Shown here: positions 46,630-57,468 of the stretch, piece after piece
How positions within the stretch are numbered: the stretch's first letter is position 1
Layout: each line of letters starts with the position of its first letter
NCBI GenBank assembly: GCA_000442125.1
Contig: KE546972.1
Location: forward strand, 952,022-1,016,021
Source of the DNA: Opeltia flavorubescens
Taxonomy: Eukaryota; Ascomycota; Lecanoromycetes; Teloschistales; Teloschistaceae
Direction of reading: 5' to 3'
DNA length: 64,000 nt
Notes under the pieces: generated by a model
Databases searched by the model: none
What the model saw: the letters and a program-made list of their open reading frames with translations, nothing else
Told to the model about the DNA's origin: nothing
Position numbers and translations under genes: made by a program

Positions 46630-49593
46630 TCAGTAATCGAAATCATCATCCACACTTGGGCCCTTATCCTTGCCAACGCTCTGTTGCTTCTTGTAGAACT
46701 CCATCACCATCCTACTCTCCGTTGCATCCTCTGGTTTCTTGTCAGGCCTACCATTCAAAAACCTCGGAAATCTTAGACTGATCCCTCTGCCACTGGCATC
46801 TGCCAATACGTCCACTCCAGCTTTGTATCTTGGGCTTAGTGTCAGGCCCGCCGCCAACACTTCCCAGACAACGCGCGGTTCGAACCACACGTCCGGTTGA
46901 TCTTTTGTGACAGACGAGTGAGAATAAAAGGGCTTGGGTCTGATGATTGTAATCTCACTAAGCTGGGAATGCACTTCTTCTAATTTTGCCTCTGAGAAAC
47001 CGGTTCCAATGTTGCAGATGCTCTCGAAAGTTTGTGCGGAAGGATTGTAGCAAGCCAAGAGGAACGACCCGTAGACATTGGTGCGTTTACCTTTTCCGTA
47101 GTAAGCGCCCAAAACGACGAGGTCAAGTGAGTCACCATGGCCATCGAGGTAATCCTTCTTTACCTTGAGCCAATTGCGGCTCCGCCTGCTAGGCTCGTAA
47201 CCGCTTTCATCTGTGTCAAGCATCTTGACCATAAGACCTTCACATGAAGCTTTAACAGACTCATCGAGTAGCGTTTGAATTTCCTCGATGTCGGAGAGAT
47301 TGCCGTACTGTGCAAACGCAAATTGGCCTTCGACAGGTGTAAAGGCTTTATGTAAGAGCTCACGGCGTTCGCGCAGGGACTTTTTCACAACGGCCTGGCT
47401 AGGATTAGTATGCCAACATAAGAAAGGAAGACAGGCGATGACTACCTCGCCGTTGTAGAAAAGTATATCAAAAGCAAAAACACAGACTTTGACCTTCACA
47501 TCCTCTACTTTGACATCCTTCCGTTTGCGGGTCTGAAGATGCTGGAAAGGCCGAAGTTGTTTCGCTTCGACGTCCCACGCCACGGTTTCACAGTCCAGTA
47601 CGAAGCTCTTCGTCTCCTTCTTGATCCAGGTGTTGAGCTTCGCGAGAATATCTGGATACTTTGTGGAGAGGTCTTCCGAGTTTCGCGAAAAAATGGCAGA
47701 CAGACCCTTTTCTTTCTTCACCTTAGACCTCGGTAAAGTGGTAGAGTATTGTTGAGGTGAATCATCAGCGACGTAATGGATCTGCGCGCGCTCCCCGTCG
47801 TACTTATACTCGCAAGTGAAGTCCTTCCCCTCAAACCGATCAAGGACCTCGCTGATTGATTTGGTGGCCTTTGCCAGCATAGGTTTCACAGGCACGCCAG
47901 GCTGCATCTTGCAATGCTCGCCAAGTTGAAAAATACCATGTTCAAGCATAGTCGGAATGATCACTCCATAGTCGGGCAGTTCGCTAGAAAGATCAGCAGT
48001 CTGGCTAGTACCATCTAGATCCCACCCACCTGTAGACTTTTTTCAGGATAGCTTCCCCTTTGGCTAATTGTTCTTGGCTAGGAACCATTTTGCCCTGTTT
48101 TTCCGTCTCATAGCTCACCACAGCGTGAGCCAGGGACGGTAGCACCGTTTTTTCCGCCAGACCAAGTCTTAATTTCGATTCCAAAAACCGTATAATAAAC
48201 TTGGTTTCGCTTGCACCTCCTTTGTTCTTGGTAATGTCAACCGCTTTGGTATTTATATCAGCTGCTGAAAGGAGCTTTTTGATCCCCGCAATCTTTTGTG
48301 TTTGAGAGTTCTTTCCTGAAGCAAGTGCAATATCCATAAGACCGTCAAGCACGCCCTTGATTGTCAGAGGTTTTGGCTTAAACATTGTTGGCTGGCTCAT
48401 ACGGCTCTGGGCTGCTACAAGACCCAAGTCTCCAATGTTAGTGTGATCATTCTTGACAACATTCAAGCTTCTACCAGTAGCCTCTCCTATTGCCTTCATT
48501 ATCAGTGCTTCACCAATGCCTAATTCAATTCCAGCATAATCAGCGGCAAGCTTGTTGAGCATCAGCTGAACTGTCGGCAATAGATCCTGTGGTGTTAAGC
48601 GTAAGACTTGGCGGAGAAATAAGGAGCAATATGAAAGTATGAGAAGCCGCTTTTTTGTCGACTCGATCAACGCGAAGGTGGTGCACAGAGCAGCGTAGGG
48701 CGTTCGTTCGCCTGGTTTCCAATCTGCAAAAAGGGTTTTCTCATTGCTCTTCAGTGTCGACTGCATTTTTTCTCTAGCTTTTGCAGCCACTTCAGGCGAT
48801 TCTTCATCATCGGACTGTGCTTCAATGTCTTCTTCAGCGTCGTCGGAGTTAAGTTCGACTACATTCATCTCTTCCTGGTCGGTTTTGTTTCCGTTCACTT
48901 CCGACTTTGGACTCACTGGCTCTGGGTCATCATCCGGCGCCTTCAAATTTGCAGTCTTCGAATTCGAATTTGCCGCCAGAGCCGAACTTTTCATTGACCT
49001 ATTAGGCACACCGCGGCGTGCCCGCTTCTTAACAGGCTCTTCATCCAAGTCTTCGTCATGAGCCTCGAGGCCCTGAGTAGTCGTCTTTGTTGTGTCCGTG
49101 GGGTGTCGTTTTCCATCGATAATTGTTTCTGTGAGCCCAGATCGTCAGCCACATCCACAGTGTCATTGGGGTCACTTACTAGTCTCTGCTTGAATATCTG
49201 GCGTGCCATGACCATTGTGAGTAACGCACGCTCCCTTCCGATCAGCCTTGCTCGGTAGGATCTTCACTTCAATGTCTGATTTTGAATTCATATCATTTAC
49301 CATCTCCACGTCTTCATCCAGATCCCTAGTAATTTTACCTTCAACTCCGTTCATTTCTGACGTAAGCTCCTCGATCACACGCCCATTGTCTTTGGATGGT
49401 TGGGAATCTTTCGCCCTATTGAAAGCCAAAGTGGTTTGCTGAGACTTGGACTTTGAGTTTGAGGGGTTTTCAAAGTACTTGCTGTAAACCCCCCAATGTC
49501 AGTAACGAATCGGAAATTAGAAGGGGTGGAGATGCACTGTAGAGTTCTCTGTGACGACTTGACGTACTTCAGAGTACCTTGCTTGGGCGGCAT
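46630..49593 (-). CDS. CDC9: ATP-dependent DNA ligase I (Cdc9)
   Basis: Seals Okazaki fragments and repair nicks. Five exons: 49593-49568, 49481-49180, 49128-48030, 47983-47446 and 47394-46630, 909 residues. The N-terminus has a PCNA-binding box, QGTLNKYF, completed by splicing of exons 1 and 2. A disordered acidic/basic region follows, then the DNA-binding domain, then the nucleotidyltransferase with KYDGERAQ (adenylated Lys near residue 536), FVLDCETVAWD, EGLMVKML and WLKVKKDYLDG, and the OB domain ending SLRFPRFLNGRPDKKPEDA. The last intron (47445-47395, 51 nt, TACTAAT branch site) contains no stop and keeps frame, so unspliced models gain 17 spurious residues inside the catalytic domain. 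A second in-frame ATG at 49752 adds 53 residues that look like a mitochondrial presequence. Confidence 0.96.
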
Positions 49594-50157
49594 TGCGGGA
49601 TGATGTTTCAGGAGGCATCCATCAAGTACTTGTAAATATGATCTCAATACTATCAACCCAGGATGCTGGGCAGCGCGTGAAGCACTGATGGTTGCTATCC
49701 TAGCACCTGGAAAGGAAAGAATTTGTCGAATTGAGAGATGCTGCCATGGCATGTAGTAGGCAACCAGAAGTATGAGGGTTAAAGTTACCTGGAAAAGTCA
49801 CTTTGGCGAATGATCAATGATACCGAGGTGCATGGTGATGGTAAGGCTGCGACTGCCAGACGCGTTTCGCGTAAAGCGAATGACGTAGTCAAGACTGTTT
49901 AATCTAGGCGATGTCGATCACGAAAGCTTGGCGTCGAAGCGCTTACATCGGCTTTCGTCGAAGATCATTGTACGAAAACAGAAACCCAGTCAATTCGCAG
50001 GATATCCAATGGCTTTGTCTACGAACTTGTCTCTTGTTTTGCGCTATTCTGACATCCTTTCAACGTCTAAGTATGATATCCAAATGGTGCTCTAAGTAGT
50101 GAAGGGTTAAAGTAGCATTGGTGTTAAATTCTGGAGCAACGGCTTCCCACCAGCGAG
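49594..50157. other. divergent region CDC9-ZRT3, with possible CDC9 presequence
   Basis: 49594-49752 (minus) is open and in frame with CDC9 from an ATG at 49752, see the CDC9 entry. The rest is promoter for both genes with nothing else seen. Confidence 0.6.
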
Positions 50158-51798
50158 ATGGGGCTAAATAACGACACAAGAGGTTGGATAATGAGTTGCG
50201 TGAGCGGCTTGGGTGAGTCATTTGGGGCTTGTCAAGGAGGTAGCAGATCTTGACCCGTGCTTCGTAGCTTGCATCGTGGGCTCAAGCATTATCTGCGTGG
50301 ATTTGATCATACAACGGATTCCAGGGAAGCGCAACTTCCGAATACAGGACAACAATACCTTCTTGTCAGCAAGCCTAAGTCTTAGTTTTGGTGTCATGGT
50401 ATGCTTCTGGACTGCACCAAAATCCCTCTTCAATAGTGGTTGATGAGCCTTCAGTTATTCTCTTCTCTATATAGCATGCTTCCTTCCTCGAAACGATACC
50501 TCACCCAGACTGGCCTTTCTCCTCGAGCCGCAGCATATGTGGTTATCGGCTGTTTCCTTGGAGGTGTAATTGGTATACAGTTTGTCTCTCGTGTGATGCA
50601 TCACTACATCCCATCACACGTTGTGGATTGCGAACATTCTCACGATGACCCTTCGGAGAACGCTAGAGATAAGCATGGTCACCATGATCATAGCAATCTG
50701 AATGAGAATACAAGTGAAACGAACGGGCATGCCAACGAGCATAGTCCTTTACTCTCCCGAAAAAGTCGAAAAGGTAGCTTAAGAGGGCTCAACCGATCAG
50801 TATCAGCAGTTGCAGGCATACCGCAGAAGCAAGATTCACAGAAAAAGGCGAAGTTAAGCCAGAGACCTTCGTTGCAAACGCGAGTGTCAAAGCTCGTCTC
50901 CGGAGCAAAATCGGACTGTAGAGACGACGGACGATGCTACGGTTACAGTGACCCTTGTGCTCAGGAGTGCTACAGACCAATATTGCGTAATCCTAGGCAA
51001 GCCAATGCCCATTCTCAACCTTCGACAGAATCCCAACCGGACCTTCTACGAACAGCGACTGCCCCTTACTGCCGAGTCACGCAAACCTCTCCAGATGACC
51101 TGAATCATGAAGACTACTTCAATTCATCCTCCACTACACTCAAACCCACGAACAATCAACCAATGGCTCTCTGTCATTCTCGAGAGCATATCAGTGAGTC
51201 CCATAGCCGACATCTATCGCAAAACCTCGATCTTGAATCCAACGGCAAGCATACCGTCTTCCCAGCTAGCTTACCACCTGCCAACGATCTTCAGCAGCAA
51301 CACCATCATCACGTCCCTACTAATGCCTTCCTCTCCATCGGACTCCAGACATCTATCGCCATTGCACTTCACAAACTCCCCGAAGGATTCATCACCTTTG
51401 CCACCAATCATGCAAACCCACAGCTCGGCTTCGCTGTCTTCATGGCCCTCTTCATTCATAACATAACCGAGGGCTTTGCAATGGCTCTCCCTCTCTACCT
51501 TGCCACCGGCAGTCGCTGGAAAAGTATGCTGTGGAGCTCTCTTCTGGGAGGAGCGAGTCAGCCTTTCGGCGCTGGGGTAGCGGCCTTGTGGTTTAAGGTT
51601 GCTGGCACGAATGATCGTGCGCCAGGTGAGACGGTGTATGGTTGTATGTTTGCGATTACGGCCGGCATCATGGCGAGCGTAGCCTTGCAACTTTTTGCGG
51701 AAAGCTTAACGTTGAACCACAATCGCAATGTTTGCTTGACGTTTGCATTCATAGGGATGGGAGTATTAGGGGTCAGCTTTGCCCTCACGGCAGGATGA
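50158..51798 (+). CDS. ZRT3: Vacuolar ZIP zinc transporter (Zrt3-like)
   Basis: ZIP-family transporter, probably exporting stored zinc from the vacuole. Three exons, 50158-50212, 50268-50398 and 50455-51798, give 509 residues. The N-terminus MGLNNDTRGWIMSCVSGLAC runs into the first membrane helix across the first intron. Helices 2 and 3 are followed by a long cytosolic loop with a His-rich segment (HSHDDPSENARDKHGHHDHS), a hallmark of ZIP regulation or metal sensing. The metal-binding helices IV and V have IALHKLPEGF and HNITEGFAMALPL. The final helices follow, ending near the C-terminus. The N-terminal start and splice choices reproduce the Zrt3 arrangement rather than the shorter Zrt1/2 plasma-membrane type. 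Ser-rich stretches in the loop could be regulatory. Confidence 0.93.
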
Positions 51799-52588
51799 CG
51801 ATTTACGTTGCTATGAAATACAAAATCTTTTTTGACGTTGCTGGATAATCACATTATATACTTGACGTAGGCTACAAGAAGGAAGCGTTATTCACACTTC
51901 CGTGTTTCTTTGGCCCTGATCCCAGCCTCTTTTCTTCCTATTCCCACCTCAGATAGATCTCGCTGAGCTGGCAGCTCCTGGGGAGAGGAGCCGTAACATC
52001 GGTTGCCCGAAGGGCTGATACGGTTCCAACAGATCCTCCTGCGAGAGCACGAGATATTTGCCCGGAACACAGCGCCCTCAGCCAGCCTAATAAAATCCGC
52101 AGTGGCGATCTCAGGATTTGACTGATGGATACTTCTCGGGCTGAACTTGATGCAATTGTCCGCATGGGGGTGAAGGCGGCAATGTCGTCCCTATTCAAGC
52201 CCATTTGTGCGCGAGACGTAGGATTAAAAATAAAGAGAGTACAAGAAAAAGTATTTTTGATATCGCAATTGTGTAGAGAGAGCTCATCTAAGATCAGACG
52301 AGAATAAACGGAATACTAAATCATTCAATTCCTTCTATACGTCTCATTCGTTTATACATCATGGAATAAGAAATGCCGAAATGCTTCCTATATGGTCTCA
52401 AGTCAGCTGAAATTTCAAGACTCGAAGGAGTATGAGCACAGAAATGTGGTACGAACCTGCAGGATAAGCTATCTTGCTGAGAACAGCATAATCGCGCTTC
52501 AAAATGTACCCCCTTCCGTCAAAGCTGCATTCGGTAACTGAACCTTCGCTATATCTCAATGCGTACGGAATTTTCCGACGCAACATGA
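51799..52588. other. intergenic between convergent genes, one doubtful small frame
   Basis: A minus-strand 88-codon frame (52204-51938) with a CT-rich upstream stretch has no recognised family and is not called. The rest is AT-rich. Confidence 0.5.
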
Positions 52589-53737
52589 TCACAGACCCAA
52601 AGACGCCAGGATTTCATCCTCCATCTTTCGACTCTTCGTTACCCTATCGTCAACGTCGTCTTCCCCTCCACTCTCTGCACCCCTCTTACCCAGTAAATGA
52701 TCCTCGAAAGCTCTCGTTCCCTTGTCTCTCGAACCGCCCTGCTTTCTTCCTCCTCTTCCACTACCCTTAAGGTCCCTCACGCTGGGCGCGGTAGCCTTTA
52801 ACTTTGGTGCAGAACCGGCGTTTAATCCCGCGTTAAGTAATTGCCTCTTGTCCACCACCTGCCCCTCCTCGTTGACTATTGCTCCTTTCTCCCTCGCCAA
52901 CTCCGCTTCACTCTTTTCTTTCTTCTCTTCCCTCATATGCTCGTCTTTTTCCACTGCCTCTTTCCCCAAAATCCCACTCTTCTTCGCCTCCTCAACCGAC
53001 CTCATCGCCTCGGCATGCTTTTCCTCGTCCTTCTGCAGCATATTCTTGTACATGCTCTTCAATCCAGTTCCTTCCCGTCTCTGTCTCTCCGCCGTCTCTC
53101 GCTCCCTCAACGCCTCCTCCACTTCTGCTTTGCGCAATTCCTCCTGCTGCCGTTTATACGCCGCCGTGACGAATTTCTCCTTGTCGGCAAATTCGTCTCC
53201 TTCAAGCTCACGTTCTTTCGCTAGCATTTTCTCTTTGGCGCGTAGCTGGTCCCGTTTCCGGGTCTCGGCGGCGGCAAGGAGCGATTGCATGTACTTCGGT
53301 TTTTTGGCTTCAACGGAGCCAGAGGGGTTGGCGGTGGAGGCATCAGTAGAAGAATTAGGTTTCGAGTGCAAAGTGTCGTAGACTGCATCATAGTCGTAAA
53401 TACTAGGATCGAAAGACTGCGCTGTCTGAGCATATTTGGAGGTGGTGTGGTTGGTGGAGAGGTCGCCATATTGGGATATAGTTGAAGGCTTCGGGTTGCT
53501 GATAAGAGGGTTCCCCTTGGCCCCGTTGAGTTTCAGCTTTTGAGTAGCTGTGGGTTTTCGCGAACCCTGGAGGCCTCCTATCGATGAGATTGATTGGACA
53601 TTATCTTCTGCTTCGTCTGGTCCGTCCTCTGGGCCAGATTCATCGTCGAAGATGGTTTTCCGTCTAGCTGGTGCAGGTTTACCTGCTGATGAGGGGGCCT
53701 TCTTGGTAACATTGAGACCGTATGAGAGAGTGGGCAT
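52589..53737 (-). CDS. NSRP1/CCDC55-like nuclear speckle splicing regulator
   Basis: Single exon, 382 residues from the first ATG (53737). The conserved block begins FDPSIYDYDAVYDTLHSK, then KPKYMQSLLAAAETRKRDQL, ERELEGDEFADKEKFVTAAY, EELRKAEVEEALRERE and GLKSMYKNMLQKDEEKHAEA, which is the core of the NSRP1 N-terminal domain (coiled coil implicated in pre-mRNA splicing control). An N-terminal segment PTLSYGLNVTKK is also typical. The C-terminal third is basic and Gly/Arg-rich and ends with an acidic block and DEILASLGL. Its upstream DNA, starting 63 bp before the ATG, is occupied by a MITE-like element. Confidence 0.88.
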   Translation of the reverse strand: MPTLSYGLNVTKKAPSSAGKPAPARRKTIFDDESGPEDGPDEAEDNVQSISSIGGLQGSRKPTATQKLKLNGAKGNPLISNPKPSTISQYGDLSTNHTTSKYAQTAQSFDPSIYDYDAVYDTLHSKPNSSTDASTANPSGSVEAKKPKYMQSLLAAAETRKRDQLRAKEKMLAKERELEGDEFADKEKFVTAAYKRQQEELRKAEVEEALRERETAERQRREGTGLKSMYKNMLQKDEEKHAEAMRSVEEAKKSGILGKEAVEKDEHMREEKKEKSEAELAREKGAIVNEEGQVVDKRQLLNAGLNAGSAPKLKATAPSVRDLKGSGRGGRKQGGSRDKGTRAFEDHLLGKRGAESGGEDDVDDRVTKSRKMEDEILASLGL

Positions 53738-53800
53738 TTTCAAAGTGAATAGTATGCAAGAGGAGCTGTAGCGGGGTTTGGAGAATGCTCCGCCGGCTGT

Positions 53801-53843
53801 GTCTATAAGACAGAGGTGCTAATGCAAGCCACACTTTAGCGCT
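53801..53843. repeat. left terminal inverted repeat
   Basis: Pairs with 54082-54124, two mismatches near the inner end. Confidence 0.85.
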
Positions 53844-54081
53844 CACTAGCCTGCTCAGTTTAATCCTGTAGTGAACTCTTTATAAGGACGCGCCTGTGCT
53901 TTACTGGCGCCATGTTTATTCCCTTATAGAGTTACTATTACGGCAGCACTTAATATATAGGGATGTACGTATATATCTACGTGGGAAAGGCTTCTCGTTG
54001 CTACTATTCATGCCTTCTATACCACTGGCTGCCTTTAACTTAGAGAGATAAACCAAGTGGATGAAACTCAGCGCACTAGCC

Positions 54082-54124
54082 AGCGCTAGAATGTGGCTTG
54101 CATTAGCACCTCTGTCTTATAGAC
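54082..54124. repeat. right terminal inverted repeat
   Basis: Pairs with 53801-53843. Confidence 0.85.
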
Positions 54125-54237
54125 GGTGCCGCTCTGCCAAGCAATTCTGTCATTTTTCCATTCTTTCACTTCGTCGTCACTGGTCTTTGATGACAGTAAA
54201 CCTACTAGAGTTCAGCCTAGAATAAACTCCTAGATGA

Positions 54238-55206
54238 ATGCTCACAATGACCTCCACACAGTCTCCTCGTCCCACTTCTCCGCTCACATCCCATATGTCA
54301 CCCGCCGCCTTCCGCTTCAAACGCAAACCTCCTGACGACGTCTCCACCTCCGACCTCCCGCCCTCGAAACGCTCTCACTCCCCATCGTCCTCCCACCGTA
54401 TTCATCGTCATCGCCACCACTCTCGGCGTCATCGCTATTCCCATTATCACCAACATTCCCGTTCTCCCTCCACCTCCAATGTCCCAAATCAAAATCTCGA
54501 CCCCGAAAGCGCCTTCCGAGAATCTCTCTTTGACGCCCTTGCCGACGATGAAGGAGCCGCATTCTGGGAATCCGTCTACGGTCAACCCATTCACACATAC
54601 TCTCCCTACCGACCTTCCTCTGGCAACCCTGACTCTGAACAAGCTTCCCTCGAGCGCATGACAGATGACGAATACGCTTCCTACGTGCGAGCTCGGATGT
54701 GGGAGAAATCACACGGCTATATCATCGAGGAGCGGCGGCGGCGGGATCAGGAGCGCGCACGAATAAAAGCAAGGGATGAAGAACGTCGGAGATGGGAAAT
54801 TGGCGTAGAGGAGGCTTTGAGGAGAGGTGAAGAGCGGAGGAGAAAGAATCGATGGAAGGATGCTTGGGCAAGATACGAAAGGGGCTGGGAGCGATTGAAG
54901 CTGGCAAGAAATGAAAGAGGTGAGGAAAGGATTAGCGAGCGGATACCGTGGCCGGTAGAGACGGGGCGTTCCGCACATGTTGCACGAGAGCAAGTGGAAG
55001 AATTCTTCAGCCATGCGCCGCATTTGCAGGGATCGGACGATGAGATGAATATGGGCAAGACATTGAAGCTGGAGAGAGTGAGGTGGCATCCCGACAAGTT
55101 CTTTCAAAGAGCCGGCAGTCAAGGGCTGGATGAAAAAACGATTGCAATGGTGACGGCGGTATTTCAAATCGTAGATAACTTGTGGTCAGAAACGCGCCGC
55201 GCATGA
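54238..55206 (+). CDS. NFKBIL1-like protein with C-terminal J-like domain
   Basis: Single exon, 322 residues. The first 90 residues are basic and rich in His, Arg, Ser and Pro (several HRHRHH-type runs). A conserved middle has ESLFDALADDEGAAFWESVYG and LERMTDDEYASYVRARMWEK. A charged helical arm of Glu/Arg repeats follows. The C-terminus KTLKLERVRWHPDKFFQRAG, then MVTAVFQIVDNLWSETR, is the signature of the NFKBIL1 (I-kappa-B-like) C-terminal region, which resembles a J-domain helix with HPD. Animal NFKBIL1 has ankyrin repeats that are absent here, and function in fungi is unknown. The ATG at 54238 is followed by a second in-frame ATG at 54247; either may be used. Upstream lies the MITE. Confidence 0.8.
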   Translation: MLTMTSTQSPRPTSPLTSHMSPAAFRFKRKPPDDVSTSDLPPSKRSHSPSSSHRIHRHRHHSRRHRYSHYHQHSRSPSTSNVPNQNLDPESAFRESLFDALADDEGAAFWESVYGQPIHTYSPYRPSSGNPDSEQASLERMTDDEYASYVRARMWEKSHGYIIEERRRRDQERARIKARDEERRRWEIGVEEALRRGEERRRKNRWKDAWARYERGWERLKLARNERGEERISERIPWPVETGRSAHVAREQVEEFFSHAPHLQGSDDEMNMGKTLKLERVRWHPDKFFQRAGSQGLDEKTIAMVTAVFQIVDNLWSETRRA

Positions 55207-55795
55207 TGCTCAAGCTCCTTACTATCGACGTACTTTGTTGCTCATAATACCGGTCCAAAAACAGGAGTCATATCCGTTGACAGGGCACGCGCGCACCCGC
55301 TATCCCAAAAGGCCTCTCGTTTAATGCACCTATACGCCTGTTCAAGCCTCTTCCCCAAGACCAAACCCATTGATATCGAAAGTACGGCGAGAGAAGGGCA
55401 AGTAAGCGATATTATCCGCGGATTCAATTACTCGCTAGAGTACAGCCGTATCCCCTAGGCAAGACACGGAGAATACCATTGCTTTAGAGATAGTGTAGAG
55501 GGTTGTCGAAAGTTGACTCAGGAGGCGTTGCTCGCGCATCAGGATCCTTATGGCTCATATCCTTAACTCCTTCGAGACCTTGATAAATGATTTCGAAATG
55601 GATAGTACTGAGGCAGACACGAGCAAATAATTGATAGCAAGACCGGAACAGGACGAGGGGTGGGTTTGGGAGACTTGCCTACCACATTTATGGCAGACTT
55701 CAAATAATTAAAGCATGTCCCTCCTAAAGCATTGGGGTTCTCGTGTCAACTTGATGAAGCCATATACCAGGACCCGTGGCCTTGGATGATATAGA
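55207..55795. other. 3' flanks of convergent genes, nothing seen
   Basis: No coding frame or repeat supported. Confidence 0.6.

Positions 55796-57468
<1,673 letters not shown>

Larger units (their letters stand above)
53801..54124. mobile_element. MITE-like element with 43-bp terminal inverted repeats
   Basis: Termini 53801-53843 and 54082-54124 are inverted repeats matching at 41 of 43 positions, beginning gtctataagacag. The ends contain TA next to TAAGACAG, which suits a Tc1/mariner-type non-autonomous element with a TA target duplication, although the symmetrical gtc/gac flank makes the exact border uncertain. The interior (about 238 bp) is AT-rich, has a further nested inverted repeat (ctctttataagg and ccttatagag) and encodes nothing. 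No second copy was noticed in the window. Confidence 0.8.
53738..54237. other. divergent promoter region filled mainly by a MITE-like element
   Basis: Of these 500 bp, 324 belong to the inverted-repeat element 53801-54124, leaving 63 and 113 bp next to the two start codons. Confidence 0.75.

Noticed and set aside
51938-52204. 88-codon minus-strand frame with a CT-rich upstream stretch
   Set aside because: No family recognised, two alternative frames look equally good, and there is no splice support; left uncalled.
52722-53381. 219-codon plus-strand open frame
   Set aside because: Antisense to the NSRP1-like coiled coil; its Ser/Phe/Leu composition mirrors the Lys/Glu/Arg codons opposite.
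54709-55167. 152-codon minus-strand open frame
   Set aside because: Antisense to the charged arm and J-like region of the NFKBIL1-like protein.
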